From assembly GCF_002155685.1 (NCBI RefSeq), contig NZ_MUYK01000002.1:558001-622000 (forward strand): DNA of 64,000 nucleotides. Direction: 5' to 3'. Each line of letters opens with the position of its first letter. Position 1 is the stretch's first letter. Made by a program: the position numbers and the translations under genes. Under the pieces are notes generated by a model, which saw only the letters and a program-made list of their open reading frames with translations, was not told where the DNA came from and did not search any database. Origin of the DNA: Erythrobacter colymbi. Its GTDB lineage: Bacteria > Pseudomonadota > Alphaproteobacteria > Sphingomonadales > Sphingomonadaceae. This document shows positions 48,978-58,197 of the stretch, one piece after another.

Positions 48978-49059
48978 CTGTCATCCCCGCGAAAGCGGGG
49001 ACCCAGGGCCAAAGGCACTGCGTGCCGCTCTGGTTTCCCGCTTTCGCGGGAATGACAAG
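48978..49059. repeat. Inverted pair of REP-like sequences (CCCCGCGAAAGCGGGG type)
   Basis: 48978-49006 (GTCATCCCCGCGAAAGCGGGGA) and 49029-49059 (TTCCCGCTTTCGCGGGAATGAC) form an inverted pair between the hydratase and mce genes. They are related to the pair at 48083-48168. Confidence 0.75.
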
Positions 49060-49063
49060 CCGT

Positions 49064-49516
49064 TCAATTCGACCAGTGCGTGCCCTCTTTGGGCGTCTCC
49101 ATGATCTCGGTAAGCATGCCGCCCATGTCCTTGGGATGGACGAAAAAGATAGGGGTGCCGTGCGCGCCGATGCGCGTGGGGCCGAGGATGCGCTTGCCGA
49201 GGCTCTCGAATTCCGAGCGCGCCTCGGCGATGTCGGGCACCTCGAAGCACAGGTGATGCTGGCCCCCGAGCGGGTTCTTGGCGATGAAGCCCGCGAGGGT
49301 GGAGTTCTCCCCCAGCGGCTCGATCAGCTCGATCTGGGTGCCGTTCAGCGCCCCGTCCGCCCCGGGCGTATCGACGAAGCAGACCTTCACGCCCTGCTCC
49401 TCGAGATCGAAGGGCGTGTGGATCTTCGTCGCGCCCATGACGTCGCGGTAGAACGCGATCGAGTCCGCGATGGAGGGCGTGGCGACCCCGATGTGGTTGA
49501 GACGGCCGAGTTTCAT
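49064..49516 (-). CDS. mce: Methylmalonyl-CoA epimerase
   Basis: The 150-residue VOC-fold enzyme interconverts the (S) and (R) forms of methylmalonyl-CoA between PCC and the mutase. MKLGRLNHIGVATPSIADS holds the first metal His, GQHHLCFEVPDI the second, and MLTEIMETPKE the Glu. ATG 49516 is preferred over a 7-residue longer reading. It sits in the propionate cluster, with a REP pair on one side. Confidence 0.93.
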   Translation of the reverse strand: MKLGRLNHIGVATPSIADSIAFYRDVMGATKIHTPFDLEEQGVKVCFVDTPGADGALNGTQIELIEPLGENSTLAGFIAKNPLGGQHHLCFEVPDIAEARSEFESLGKRILGPTRIGAHGTPIFFVHPKDMGGMLTEIMETPKEGTHWSN

Positions 49517-49520
49517 TTGA

Positions 49521-49721
49521 TCAATGCTCCAAAACAATCACGATCAAGGCTGCGATCGAGAGCAGCATGAGCGCCAAGCCAAACGGGCGTCGAAGCCTTT
49601 CTGGATTGGTCGGATCGAGACGACGCGACAATCTTTGAATGAGGTCAGGCTGCTCATTCAGGTTGAACCAGCCATCGATCGCAGTGAGGAGCATGAAGGG
49701 CACAAGAAACCAATACTCCAC
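49521..49721 (-). CDS. Small two-helix membrane protein
   Basis: The 66-residue product has two hydrophobic helices (WFLVPFMLLTAIDGWFNL and FGLALMLLSIAALIVIVLEH) joined by a charged loop (LIQRLSRRLDPTNPERLRR). I chose GTG 49721 because AAGGGA lies upstream; ATG 49751 would begin inside a REP element. Function unknown. It stops 4 bases before mce. Confidence 0.55.
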   Translation of the reverse strand: MEYWFLVPFMLLTAIDGWFNLNEQPDLIQRLSRRLDPTNPERLRRPFGLALMLLSIAALIVIVLEH

Positions 49722-49746
49722 CGTGGCATCCCTTCTCTCTGAAACC

Positions 49747-49836
49747 GTCATGCTGAACTTGTTTCAGCATCCATTCTGCGGCCCGCTCCGCCGGTGCTTG
49801 CGGCGGTATAGACCCTGAAACAAGTTCAGGGTGACG
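49747..49836. repeat. Inverted pair of REP-like sequences (CTGAACTTGTTTCAG type)
   Basis: 49747-49773 (CGTCATGCTGAACTTGTTTC ... ) and 49811-49836 (CCCTGAAACAAGTTCAGGGT) are inverted to each other, with a GC-rich spacer between, in the gap between pccB and the small membrane protein gene. Confidence 0.75.
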
Positions 49837-49854
49837 ATGGTTAGCAACTCCGTT

Positions 49855-51387
49855 TCACAGCGGAATATTATCATGCTTCTTCCACGGGTTCTCCAACTGC
49901 TTCGTCCGCAGCTTCCTTAGCCCCAGCGCGATCCGCTTGCGGGTCGAGTGCGGGTAGATCACCTCGTCGATATAGCCGCGCTGTGCCGCCACGAAGGGAT
50001 TGGCGAAGCGGTCTTCGTATTCCTTGGTCCGCTCGGCGATCTTGGCGAGGTCGTCCTTTTCCTGACGGAAGATGATCTCCACCGCGCCCTTCGCGCCCAT
50101 CACCGCGATTTCCGCCGTGGGCCACGCATAGTTCAAATCGCCGCGCAGGTGCTTGGAGGCCATCACGTCATAGGCCCCGCCGTAAGCCTTGCGGGTGATG
50201 ACGGTGATCTTGGGCACGGTCGCCTCGGCATAGGCGAAAAGCAGCTTCGCGCCGTGCTTGATGATCCCGCCAAGTTCCTGCGCGGTGCCGGGGAGGAAGC
50301 CGGGGACGTCGACGAAGGTGACGATCGGGATCTCGAAGGCATCGCAGAAGCGCACGAAGCGTGCGGCTTTCTTCGAGGAATTGATGTCGAGTACGCCGGC
50401 GAGCACCATCGGCTGGTTCGCCACCACGCCCACGGTGCGGCCCTCGACGCGGCCGAAACCGCAGATGATGTTGCCCGCATGCGCCGGCTGGATCTCGAAG
50501 AAATCGCCCTCGTCCAGCACCTTGGTGATGACCTCGTGCATGTCATAGGGCTGGTTGGCGTTGTCGGGGATCAGCGTGTCGAGGCTCATCTCCAGCCGGT
50601 CCCACGGGTCGCTGGTGGGGAGCGTCGGCCCTTCCTCACGGTTCGAGAGCGGCAGGAAGTCGAAGAAGCGGCGGGTGGCGAGCAGCGCCTCGACATCGTT
50701 TTCGTAGGCGAGGTCGGCAACCGAGGTCTTGGTGGTGTGGGTGATCGCCCCGCCCAGCTCCTCCTGCGTCACGACCTCGTTGGTGACGGTCTTCACCACA
50801 TCGGGGCCGGTGACGAACATGTAGGAGCTGTCCTTCACCATAAAGATGAAGTCGGTCATGGCAGGCGAGTAGACCGCACCGCCCGCGCAGGGCCCCATGA
50901 TGAGGCTGATCTGGGGGACGACGCCGCTTGCCAGCACATTGCGCTGGAACACCTCGGCATAGCCGCCGAGGCTCGCCACGCCCTCCTGGATGCGCGCCCC
51001 GCCCGAATCGTTGAGGCCGATGACGGGCGCGCCCACTTTCATCGCAGTGTCCATCACCTTGCAGATCTTCTCGGCATGGCGCTTGGAGAGCGAGCCGCCA
51101 AAGACGGTGAAGTCCTGCGAGAACACGTAGACCAACCGGCCATTAATGGTGCCGCTGCCCGTCACCACCCCGTCGCCGGGGATCTTCTGGTCCTGCATCC
51201 CGAAGTCGACACAGTCATGTTCGACATAGGCGTCGACTTCCTCGAAGCTCCCCTCGTCGAGCAGCACGTCGAGCCGTTCGCGCGCGGTCAGCTTGCCCTT
51301 GGCGTGCTGGGCTTCGATGCGCTTGGCCCCGCCGCCCATCCGGGCAGCTTCGCGGCGGCGTTCCATTTCGGCGATGTTGGCGGACAC
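49855..51387 (-). CDS. pccB: Propionyl-CoA carboxylase beta subunit (carboxyltransferase)
   Basis: The 510-residue subunit transfers carboxyl from biotin on PccA to propionyl-CoA, giving (S)-methylmalonyl-Co[58 protein letters not shown], and [22 protein letters not shown] are the crotonase-type acyl-CoA and biotin sites. Length matches PccB. It heads the minus-strand propionate cluster; pccA lies about 7 kb downstream, an unusual separation within one cluster. Confidence 0.96.
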   Translation of the reverse strand: MSANIAEMERRREAARMGGGAKRIEAQHAKGKLTARERLDVLLDEGSFEEVDAYVEHDCVDFGMQDQKIPGDGVVTGSGTINGRLVYVFSQDFTVFGGSLSKRHAEKICKVMDTAMKVGAPVIGLNDSGGARIQEGVASLGGYAEVFQRNVLASGVVPQISLIMGPCAGGAVYSPAMTDFIFMVKDSSYMFVTGPDVVKTVTNEVVTQEELGGAITHTTKTSVADLAYENDVEALLATRRFFDFLPLSNREEGPTLPTSDPWDRLEMSLDTLIPDNANQPYDMHEVITKVLDEGDFFEIQPAHAGNIICGFGRVEGRTVGVVANQPMVLAGVLDINSSKKAARFVRFCDAFEIPIVTFVDVPGFLPGTAQELGGIIKHGAKLLFAYAEATVPKITVITRKAYGGAYDVMASKHLRGDLNYAWPTAEIAVMGAKGAVEIIFRQEKDDLAKIAERTKEYEDRFANPFVAAQRGYIDEVIYPHSTRKRIALGLRKLRTKQLENPWKKHDNIPL

Positions 51388-51482
51388 GCAGGTTCCTCTC
51401 TAAACCGGTCTCTTGTCGCAACGCGTTGCCTTAGCCTGCGCCAAGCGTCAACGTGGCAAAAGTGGCGGTGGGTGCGAGGGCG

Positions 51483-52589
51483 ATGATGCAGAGCGCGGAC
51501 GTGGTGGTGATCGGCGGCGGGATCGCGGGGCTGAGCCTTGCGGCGCGGCTCGCGGCCCATGCGAAGGTGGTGGTGCTGGAGGGCGAGAGCGCGCCGGGAT
51601 ACCATGCCTCGGGCCGCTCGGTCGCCTTTGCGCATTACGGGCTCGGCAATGTGCCGGTGCGCGACCTGACCGCACTGAGCATGGCGGAGCTGGCGGCGCA
51701 TGGCTCGGTCCACGCGGCGCTCCATATAGCCTCGGCGGGCGAAATCGCGGCGCTCGATGCGCTGGAGGATGTGCATCGCCACTACGCTTGCGACTACAGC
51801 CGCGCCGGGCCGGAGGAGGCGCGCGGGCTGGTGCCGGTGCTGAAGCCCGAGGCCTGCGCGGCGGTGCTGATCGATCACAGCTCGCTGAAGCTCGATACCC
51901 ACGCGATGCTGCAGGCCTGCGTGGCCGGGGTGCGCGCAGGCGGCGGCGCGGTGGTGACGGGCGCGCGGGTGCAATCCATCGCGCGCGAGGGGGCGGCGTG
52001 GCGGGTGGAGACCCCGGCCGGCAGTTTCACCGCCCCGCTCCTCGTCAATGCGGCGGGGGCATGGGCGGACGTGATCGCACAGCTGGCGGGCGTGCGCCCC
52101 GTGGGGATCGAGCCGCGCCGCCGCACGGTCATCTCCTTCCCTGCGCCCGAGGGTGAGGACGTCCACGCCTGGCCCTTCACCAAGACCGTCGGCGAAGGCT
52201 TCTACCTGCTCCCCGAGGGGCGCGGGCAATTGCTCGCCTCGTCGATGGACCAGACCCCGTCCAAGCCCTGCGATGCCGCGGCCGAGGAGCTCGACAAGGC
52301 GATCGCTGCCGACCGAGTGGAGCAGGCGACCACCCTCCCCATCCGCCGGATCAGCCACAGCTGGGCGGGCCTGCGCAGCTTCGTGGCCGACGAACTGCCG
52401 GTGATCGGCGCGGCTGCCGATGTGCCCGGCTTTGTCTGGTGCGCAGGACAAGGCGGCGCGGGCTTCCAGACCGCCCCCGCCCTCTCGCGCATCGCGGCGG
52501 CGGCGGTGCTCGGCCAGCCCTTCCCCGAGGATGCTGGGGCGGCGGGGCTTTCGTTCGCGATGTTCAGCCCGGCAAGGCTGGGAGCCTAG
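51483..52589 (+). CDS. FAD-dependent oxidoreductase of the D-amino-acid oxidase family
   Basis: The 368-residue protein begins with the FAD-binding motif VVVIGGGIAGLSLAARLAA (residues 7-25), then VVLEGESAPGYHASGRSVAF. The C-terminal GFVWCAGQGGAGFQTAPALS is the second FAD contact of DAO-family enzymes. Substrates could be D-amino acids, glycine, proline or a hydroxyacid such as 2-hydroxyglutarate; the sequence alone does not decide. ATG 51483 (or 51486) is preferred over an upstream GTG. Its stop shares CTAG with the convergent SDR gene. Confidence 0.87.
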   Translation: MMQSADVVVIGGGIAGLSLAARLAAHAKVVVLEGESAPGYHASGRSVAFAHYGLGNVPVRDLTALSMAELAAHGSVHAALHIASAGEIAALDALEDVHRHYACDYSRAGPEEARGLVPVLKPEACAAVLIDHSSLKLDTHAMLQACVAGVRAGGGAVVTGARVQSIAREGAAWRVETPAGSFTAPLLVNAAGAWADVIAQLAGVRPVGIEPRRRTVISFPAPEGEDVHAWPFTKTVGEGFYLLPEGRGQLLASSMDQTPSKPCDAAAEELDKAIAADRVEQATTLPIRRISHSWAGLRSFVADELPVIGAAADVPGFVWCAGQGGAGFQTAPALSRIAAAAVLGQPFPEDAGAAGLSFAMFSPARLGA

Positions 52590-53308
52590 AACCGCCGCAT
52601 CACGCTGCGCGCGAAGGCGGGCGAGATCGAATAGACCGCTCGCAGCACCTTCACCATGCCGACATTGGCCTCGTCGTGGCCCTTCTCCAGAGCGGCGATG
52701 ATCTGGCGGGCGCATTCCTGCGGGGGCAGCTTCTTCGTCTTGCGGTCGGCGGTCATCTGGGTGTCGACCACCGGCGGGAGGGCCTCGATCACGTGGATCG
52801 GCTCGCCCGCAAGCTGCGCGCGCAGGGCCAGCGTGAAGCTGCGCAGCCCCGCCTTGCTCGCGCAATAGACCGAGCTTGCGGTGTTGGGCGCAATCGCGAG
52901 GCCGCTCGTCACATTGATGATCGCCGCTTCGGGGCGCGCGCGCAGGCGCGGCAGCAAGGCGGTGATCAGGCGCACGGGCGCGGAGAGATTGGCGTAGAGG
53001 CAGCCGTCCGCCGCGTCGGGATCGGGCATCGCATTGCGCACGTCATGCGGCACGCCGAGGCCTGCATTGTTGATGAGAATGTCGATCGAGCGATCGCCCA
53101 ACGCCGCCACCAGCGCATCGACACCGGCGGCGTTCGACAGATCGGCCTCGATCACCTCGAAGCCCTCGCCCCGCATCGCGGCCAGTCGTGCAGGATCGCG
53201 CCCGGTGAGGATCACGATGGCGCCCTTGGCCTGCAATTGCCGCGCGATCTCGCGGCCGATGCCGGCGCTGCCGCCGGTCAGCAGAACCGTCTTGCCGTTT
53301 ACATCCAT
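52586..53308 (-). CDS. Short-chain dehydrogenase/reductase
   Basis: The 240-residue protein has the SDR cofactor motif LLTGGSAGIGREIARQL (GxxxGIG), the NNAG motif (DILINNAGLGVP), and the YxxxK active site in SSVYCASKAGLRSF. It resembles DltE-like reductases of unknown substrate. ATG 53308 overlaps the stop of the preceding reductase as TGATG. The two genes likely form an operon. Confidence 0.9.
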   Translation of the reverse strand: MDVNGKTVLLTGGSAGIGREIARQLQAKGAIVILTGRDPARLAAMRGEGFEVIEADLSNAAGVDALVAALGDRSIDILINNAGLGVPHDVRNAMPDPDAADGCLYANLSAPVRLITALLPRLRARPEAAIINVTSGLAIAPNTASSVYCASKAGLRSFTLALRAQLAGEPIHVIEALPPVVDTQMTADRKTKKLPPQECARQIIAALEKGHDEANVGMVKVLRAVYSISPAFARSVMRRF

Positions 53309-54330
53309 CAGACTTTCACCACTCCATGTGCGATGAGGCTCTCGCCGCATTCGGCAATCGTGTCCTCGACCGGGCGCATGGTCCAGCCGAGCCGCTCTTT
53401 CGCGTGGCCCGCATTGACGTGGCGCACCTTGCCGATCTCGGTCTTGATACCGCGCACCTCGGCGTTGAACAGGGCGAGGATATTGACCACCCAATCGGGC
53501 ATGGGCCGGGTCGGGGCCTTGCGCGCCTTGTCCCCCAGCCGCGCGCGCAGGATTGCCGCGACCTCAAGCGCCGAGAGGAACGGCCCCGCACCCAGGAAGC
53601 GCTCGCCCGGAAGGCCTGGGGTCTCCAAGGCCAGCACATGCAGCGCGGCGATGTCGCGCACGTCGACGATCGGGAAGCCGAGATTGGGCGCCATCGGCAT
53701 CGCGCCCGACAGCAATTGCTGCACCAGCTCGACCGAGGCGGAGAAGTCCCCGCTGTCGACCGGGCCGAGCACCATGCCGGGGTTGACCGAGACGAACTCC
53801 ATATCGCCCCCTTCTTCCGCCACCCATTCGCGCGCGGCGCGCTCGGCGAGGGTCTTGGATTTGACGTAGGGGTATGCGTCGGGATGGTCGATGTTCGTCC
53901 AGCGGCTTTCATCGAAGGTGTATTCGCCGCGATCGACGCCGTAGACCACCGCGGCGGTCGAGGAGGTCTGGACAAAGCGCGTGACCCCCGCCGCCTTGGC
54001 GAAGCGCAGCGCACGCAGGGTGCCCTCGCGCGCGGGGATGATCAGGTCGTCCTCATGCTTGGGGGCCTGTGCCGGGATCGGCGAGGCAACGTGGGCGACA
54101 TGGGTGCAGCCATCGCTCGCCTCGGCCCAGCCCTTGTCCGACATGAGCTCGGCTTCGAACAGCTTGAAGCGTTCTGCCGTTGGATTGCCGAGCCGCGCGC
54201 GCAGGCCGCTCTCGGACTTCGCCACATTGCGGACCGTGCCGTGCACCGTCCAGCCCTTTGCCAGCAATTGCCGGATCAGCTCTCCGGCGATGTAGCCGGT
54301 CGCCCCCGTTACCAGGACCGTGCCTGCCAT
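53308..54330 (-). CDS. NAD(P)-dependent epimerase/reductase (dihydroflavonol-4-reductase-like)
   Basis: The 340-residue extended SDR has the Rossmann motif VLVTGATGYIAGELIRQLL (residues 4-22), the VxTSS catalytic strand (RFVQTSSTAAVVYG), and YPYVKSKTLAERAA with the YxxxK. It fits the group that reduces flavonol-like or methylglyoxal-type aldehydes and ketones. GAAGGGGAGGGG precedes ATG 54330. The substrate is unknown. Confidence 0.88.
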   Translation of the reverse strand: MAGTVLVTGATGYIAGELIRQLLAKGWTVHGTVRNVAKSESGLRARLGNPTAERFKLFEAELMSDKGWAEASDGCTHVAHVASPIPAQAPKHEDDLIIPAREGTLRALRFAKAAGVTRFVQTSSTAAVVYGVDRGEYTFDESRWTNIDHPDAYPYVKSKTLAERAAREWVAEEGGDMEFVSVNPGMVLGPVDSGDFSASVELVQQLLSGAMPMAPNLGFPIVDVRDIAALHVLALETPGLPGERFLGAGPFLSALEVAAILRARLGDKARKAPTRPMPDWVVNILALFNAEVRGIKTEIGKVRHVNAGHAKERLGWTMRPVEDTIAECGESLIAHGVVKV

Positions 54331-54392
54331 GCGTCCCCTCCCCTTCTTGCGGAATGTCATGCGATCATAGCAGATACGTTTCAGATTGCAAC

Positions 54393-55745
54393 TTATTTGA
54401 AGAGCACCAGCTCCTCGGCCATCGTCGGGTGGATCGCGACCGTCGCGTCGAAGTCCGCCTTCGTCAGCCCCGCCTTCACCGCGATCGCGGCGGCCTGCAT
54501 GATTTCGGGCGAATCCGGCCCGATCATGTGGATGCCGACGATCCGGTCGTTCGCAGCATCGACGATCATCTTGTAGAGGCTGCGCTCGTTGCGGCCCGCC
54601 ACCACGTTCTTCATCGGGCGGAAGTCCGACTGGTAGACCTTGATATTGCCAAGCTGGTTGCGCGCCTCGCCCTCGGTCAGGCCGACCGCGGCGATGGGCG
54701 GGTGGCTGAACACGGCAGAGGGCACGCAGGAATGATCGACCGCATAGGGCTCGCCCGGGCCGAACACAGAGTCGGCAAAGGCCTGGCCTTCGCGGATCGC
54801 CACGGGCGTGAGCTGCACCCGGTCGGTGACGTCCCCCACGGCATAGACATAGTCGACATTGGTCTTGCTGAAGGCATCGACCACGATCTCGCCCTTGCGG
54901 CCAAGCTCGACCCCGATGGTTTCCAGCCCCAGCCCCTCGACATTCGGCACGCGGCCGGTGGCGACCATAACCGCGTCATATTCGCACGGCTCCTGCCCGG
55001 TCAGGCTCACGAGCAGCGAGCCATCGGCCTGCCTGTCGATCCGCTCGAACTCGGCGTGGAACAGGAAGCTGATGCCCTTCACCATCGAGATCTGGAGCAG
55101 CCGGTCGCGCAGGGACGCGTCGTAGGAGCGCAGGATCGTGTCCGAGCGGTTGGCGATCGTCACCTTGCTGCCGAATTCGTTGAAGATGCCGGCGAATTCG
55201 TTGGCGATATAGCCCCCGCCCGCGATCAGGATGCGGCGCGGCAGCTCGTCGAGGTGGAAAGCCTCGTTCGAGGTGATGACATGCTCGCTGCCCGGAAATT
55301 CGGGCACGTGCGGGCGCGCGCCAGTGGCGACGAGGATATATTTGGCGGTGACGGTCTTGCCGCTCGCCAGCGTGATCTCATGGTCGCCGGTGATGGTCGC
55401 GCGTTCGTTGTAGATCGTGACCTTGTGGTTGCCGAGCGTCTGGCCGTAGAGCCCCTCGAGCCGGGTCACATCGTTCTGCACGTGATCGCGCAGGGTCTTC
55501 CAGTCGAAGCGCTTGCCCTCGATCGTCCAGCCGAAGCTCTTGGCGTCCTCAAGGTCTTCGGCGAAGTGGGCGCCGTAGACGAGCATCTTCTTGGGAACGC
55601 AGCCGCGGATCACGCAGGTGCCGCCGACGCGGTATTCCTCGGCCACCGCCACGCGCGCACCGTGCGCTGCGGCGACGCGGCTGGCGCGGACCCCGCCCGA
55701 GCCTGCGCCGATGGTGAAGAGGTCATAATCGTATTCGGCTGACAT
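54393..55745 (-). CDS. gor: Glutathione-disulfide reductase
   Basis: The 450-residue flavoprotein reduces GSSG with NADPH. The FAD motif is TIGAGSGGVRASRVAA, and the redox-active disulfide GGTCVIRGCVPKK has Cys44 and Cys49. IAGGGYIANEFAGIFNEFG is the NADPH domain, and the C-terminal HPTMAEELVLF holds the His-Glu pair. ATG 55745 is preferred over a longer Arg-rich reading. It likely supports the 1-Cys peroxiredoxin and glutaredoxins, by function rather than position. Confidence 0.94.
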   Translation of the reverse strand: MSAEYDYDLFTIGAGSGGVRASRVAAAHGARVAVAEEYRVGGTCVIRGCVPKKMLVYGAHFAEDLEDAKSFGWTIEGKRFDWKTLRDHVQNDVTRLEGLYGQTLGNHKVTIYNERATITGDHEITLASGKTVTAKYILVATGARPHVPEFPGSEHVITSNEAFHLDELPRRILIAGGGYIANEFAGIFNEFGSKVTIANRSDTILRSYDASLRDRLLQISMVKGISFLFHAEFERIDRQADGSLLVSLTGQEPCEYDAVMVATGRVPNVEGLGLETIGVELGRKGEIVVDAFSKTNVDYVYAVGDVTDRVQLTPVAIREGQAFADSVFGPGEPYAVDHSCVPSAVFSHPPIAAVGLTEGEARNQLGNIKVYQSDFRPMKNVVAGRNERSLYKMIVDAANDRIVGIHMIGPDSPEIMQAAAIAVKAGLTKADFDATVAIHPTMAEELVLFK

Positions 55746-55832
55746 CGCTCTGCTCCCGTCCGTGGCGGCAAGCATATGGCGGCGCGCAGGGCCAGCGGCA
55801 AGCTTGCGCACCCGCAAAGCCTGATTTCAGAC

Positions 55833-55863
55833 AAAAAAGCGGGGATTTGCGCCCCCGCTTTTT
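55833..55863. terminator. Intrinsic terminator after the helicase gene
   Basis: AAAAAAGCGGGG (55833-55844) faces CCCCGCTTTTT (55853-55863) around an 8-base loop. The A and T runs on both sides make it usable in both directions; here it ends the minus-strand helicase transcript before gor. Confidence 0.85.
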
Positions 55864-55887
55864 CGTGTTCCGATTGTCGTGCCGGGC

Positions 55888-57492
55888 TCAGCCCTGCGCA
55901 GCGCGCGGACGGCCACCGCCGCCCCCGCCGCGGCGTCCGCGGTTGCGGTTGCCGCCCCCGCCATTGCCGCCACCTGCGCCCTGCCCTTGCGGACGGCCCT
56001 GACCGCCGTGGCGCTGGCCGCCGCCGTTGCCGCCCTGCGGACGCCCGCCACCGCCATTGCCGCTATGAGCGGGCTTGCCGCCCTGCTGCGGACGGCGTTC
56101 GCCCGAATGGGCACCCTCGGCCCGGCGCTGGTCGCCTTGCGGCGCACGGCGATCACCCTGCGGGCGACGCTCGCCCTGGGGACCACCGGCAGCGCGGCGC
56201 TGGTCGCCCTGCTGCGGGCGACGCTCGCCGCCTTCGCGGCGCTGCTCGCCCTGCGGCTTGCGCTGGCCGAGCGGACGCGGCTGCACCCGCTTCATCGGCT
56301 GGCGCGGCGCGGGCTTCTCCGGCCCTTCGCCCTCGACCACCGCGCGGAAGTTATCCGGGAGCGGCAGACGCTCGAGCTCGGCGCCCGTCGTCTTGCGGAT
56401 GTCCTTGAGGTAAGCGCGCTCGTCCTCGGCACAGAAGGCGATCGCGATCCCGTCACGCCCCGCGCGCGCGGTGCGGCCGATGCGGTGGACGTACTGTTCC
56501 GGCACGTTGGGCAGCTCGTAATTGATGACGTGGCTCACGCCCGGAATGTCGATCCCGCGCGCGGCAACGTCGGTCGCGATCAGGATCGGCACCCGCGCCT
56601 TGCGGAACTCGTCGAGCGCGCGCTGGCGCTGCGGCTGCGACTTGTTGCCGTGGATCGCGTTGGCTTCGATCCCGCTCTGGCTGAGCTTCTTCACCACGCG
56701 GTCGGCGCCGTGCTTGGTGCGGGTGAAGATCAGGATGCGCTCGAACTCCCCCGGCACCTGGTGGCGGCGCTGGAGGATCATCTGGAGCAGCGAGAGCTTC
56801 TCGTCCTGCTGCACCATGAAGAGATACTGGTCGATGCGTTCGGCCGTGGTGCTCTCGGGCGTCACCGAGACCTGCACGGGATTGTTGCAATAGCCGCTCA
56901 CCAGCTCCTTGATCGCCTTGGGCATGGTGGCGCTGAAGAACAGCGTCTGGCGCTCCTTGGGGGCCAGTTCGCGGATCTTCCTCAGCGCGTGGATGAAGCC
57001 GAGGTCAAGCATCTGGTCGGCCTCGTCGAGAACGAGGATCTCGATACCGGCAAGGTTGAACGCCTTCTGGTCGACGAGGTCGAGCAGGCGGCCCGGGGTC
57101 GCGACCAGAATGTCGGTGCCGCGGTGGAGCTTGTTGCGGTCCTTGCCCACCGAAGTGCCGCCGACGATGCACTGCACCTTCAGCCCGGCAAGCGCGCCGT
57201 AATCCTTGGCGCTGTCGGCGATCTGCACCGCGAGCTCGCGGGTGGGCGCCAGCACCAGCATACGGCAGGACTTGAACGGGATCGGCTTGTCGGCCTCGCG
57301 CAGGCGGTCGATGCTGGGGAGCATGAAGGCCGCCGTCTTGCCGGTGCCGGTCTGCGCGATGCCGAGCAGGTCGCGGCCCTTCAGCACGGGCGGGATCGCC
57401 TGCTGCTGGATCGGGGTGGGGGTGTTATAGCCCTTCATGTCGAGGGCCTGGAGCACGGGCTGCGACAGCCCGAGGTCAGCGAAAGTGTTCAT
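55888..57492 (-). CDS. rhlE: DEAD-box RNA helicase, RhlE-like, with Arg/Gly/Gln-rich tail
   Basis: The 534-residue protein has the full DEAD-box core: Q motif TPTPIQQQAIP, AQTGTGKTAAF (Walker A, 46-56), PTRELA, VLDEADQML, FFSATMP, ARGIDIPGVSHVINY and HRIGRTARAGR. After about residue 385 comes a long low-complexity tail rich in repeats of the QGDQRRA and GERRPQ kind, ending in GGG/RGG stretches, suited to RNA binding or phase behaviour. Such helicases remodel ribosomal and mRNA structures, often in the cold. ATG 57492 is chosen over an upstream Arg-rich extension. Confidence 0.94.
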   Translation of the reverse strand: MNTFADLGLSQPVLQALDMKGYNTPTPIQQQAIPPVLKGRDLLGIAQTGTGKTAAFMLPSIDRLREADKPIPFKSCRMLVLAPTRELAVQIADSAKDYGALAGLKVQCIVGGTSVGKDRNKLHRGTDILVATPGRLLDLVDQKAFNLAGIEILVLDEADQMLDLGFIHALRKIRELAPKERQTLFFSATMPKAIKELVSGYCNNPVQVSVTPESTTAERIDQYLFMVQQDEKLSLLQMILQRRHQVPGEFERILIFTRTKHGADRVVKKLSQSGIEANAIHGNKSQPQRQRALDEFRKARVPILIATDVAARGIDIPGVSHVINYELPNVPEQYVHRIGRTARAGRDGIAIAFCAEDERAYLKDIRKTTGAELERLPLPDNFRAVVEGEGPEKPAPRQPMKRVQPRPLGQRKPQGEQRREGGERRPQQGDQRRAAGGPQGERRPQGDRRAPQGDQRRAEGAHSGERRPQQGGKPAHSGNGGGGRPQGGNGGGQRHGGQGRPQGQGAGGGNGGGGNRNRGRRGGGGGGRPRAAQG

Positions 57493-57728
57493 GTTGTGCG
57501 TACTCGCATATAATCTGCGACGCGCGCTGGATCGTGCCGGACGACAAACGTCCACGAGGCACGCCACGCGCGGCGCGGGGGTTGAAACCGCCCGCGTGAA
57601 AAGGGAAGTCTTGGGGGTAGAACCGAGGCGCGGCCGGGGCGGATGCTTTCAGAATTCCGCCGCTTCACGCATGGCTTGCGCGCTTCGATGGGGCGCAGAT
57701 GGGGGATGCGGGGCGAAATGTCAAAGGA

Positions 57729-58136
57729 TTATCGGTCCGGCTTGATCGGCATGTCGAAGGTGATGCGCCCGACATAGCTCCCGGTGACCGCCGTTCCCCA
57801 CGCATCGCGCGCCGGTTCGAACCGCGAACGGCGCATCAGCACCTCACAGAACTGCTTGGCGACGAGCGCGCTTCTGAACTTGCGCGAGAGGGTGCAGCCG
57901 GTGGGCACGCCATCCGCTCCGATCTCGAGCGTATAGTCGAGCCGCTGCGACAGCATCCCGACACGCGCGGCGACGCCGGTGAGTTCGCGCAGCCCTTCGA
58001 AGGCAATCAGCCGCGGTGCGGTGGGGCGCTGGATCGTGGCAGGATCGGCCGCCGGCTCGCTATCCTGCGCGCCCGCGACCGGGGCGGTGACAGCCAAAGC
58101 GACGAGTGCTGCGAGACGGTAGTGCAAACGACCCAT
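57729..58136 (-). CDS. Exported TonB-C-like protein, tandem paralogue 1
   Basis: The 135-residue product has a signal peptide (RLAALVALAVTAPVAGA). The mature part reads RLIAFEGLRELTG, then LDYTLEIGADGVPTGCTLSRKFRS, CEVLMRRSRFEPARDAWGTAV and GSYVGRITF. The strand-Cys-FEPA-GTAV-Y pattern is that of TonB C-terminal-like exported proteins in sphingomonads. It is clearly related to the next gene (58198-58593). Function unknown. ATG 58136 is chosen because it alone yields a signal peptide. Confidence 0.75.
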   Translation of the reverse strand: MGRLHYRLAALVALAVTAPVAGAQDSEPAADPATIQRPTAPRLIAFEGLRELTGVAARVGMLSQRLDYTLEIGADGVPTGCTLSRKFRSALVAKQFCEVLMRRSRFEPARDAWGTAVTGSYVGRITFDMPIKPDR

Positions 58137-58197
58137 CGGGCGATCCCCCTGCTGCGATCCAAGGACGCCGAAGACGTCCCAGAACCGACGGGACGCG

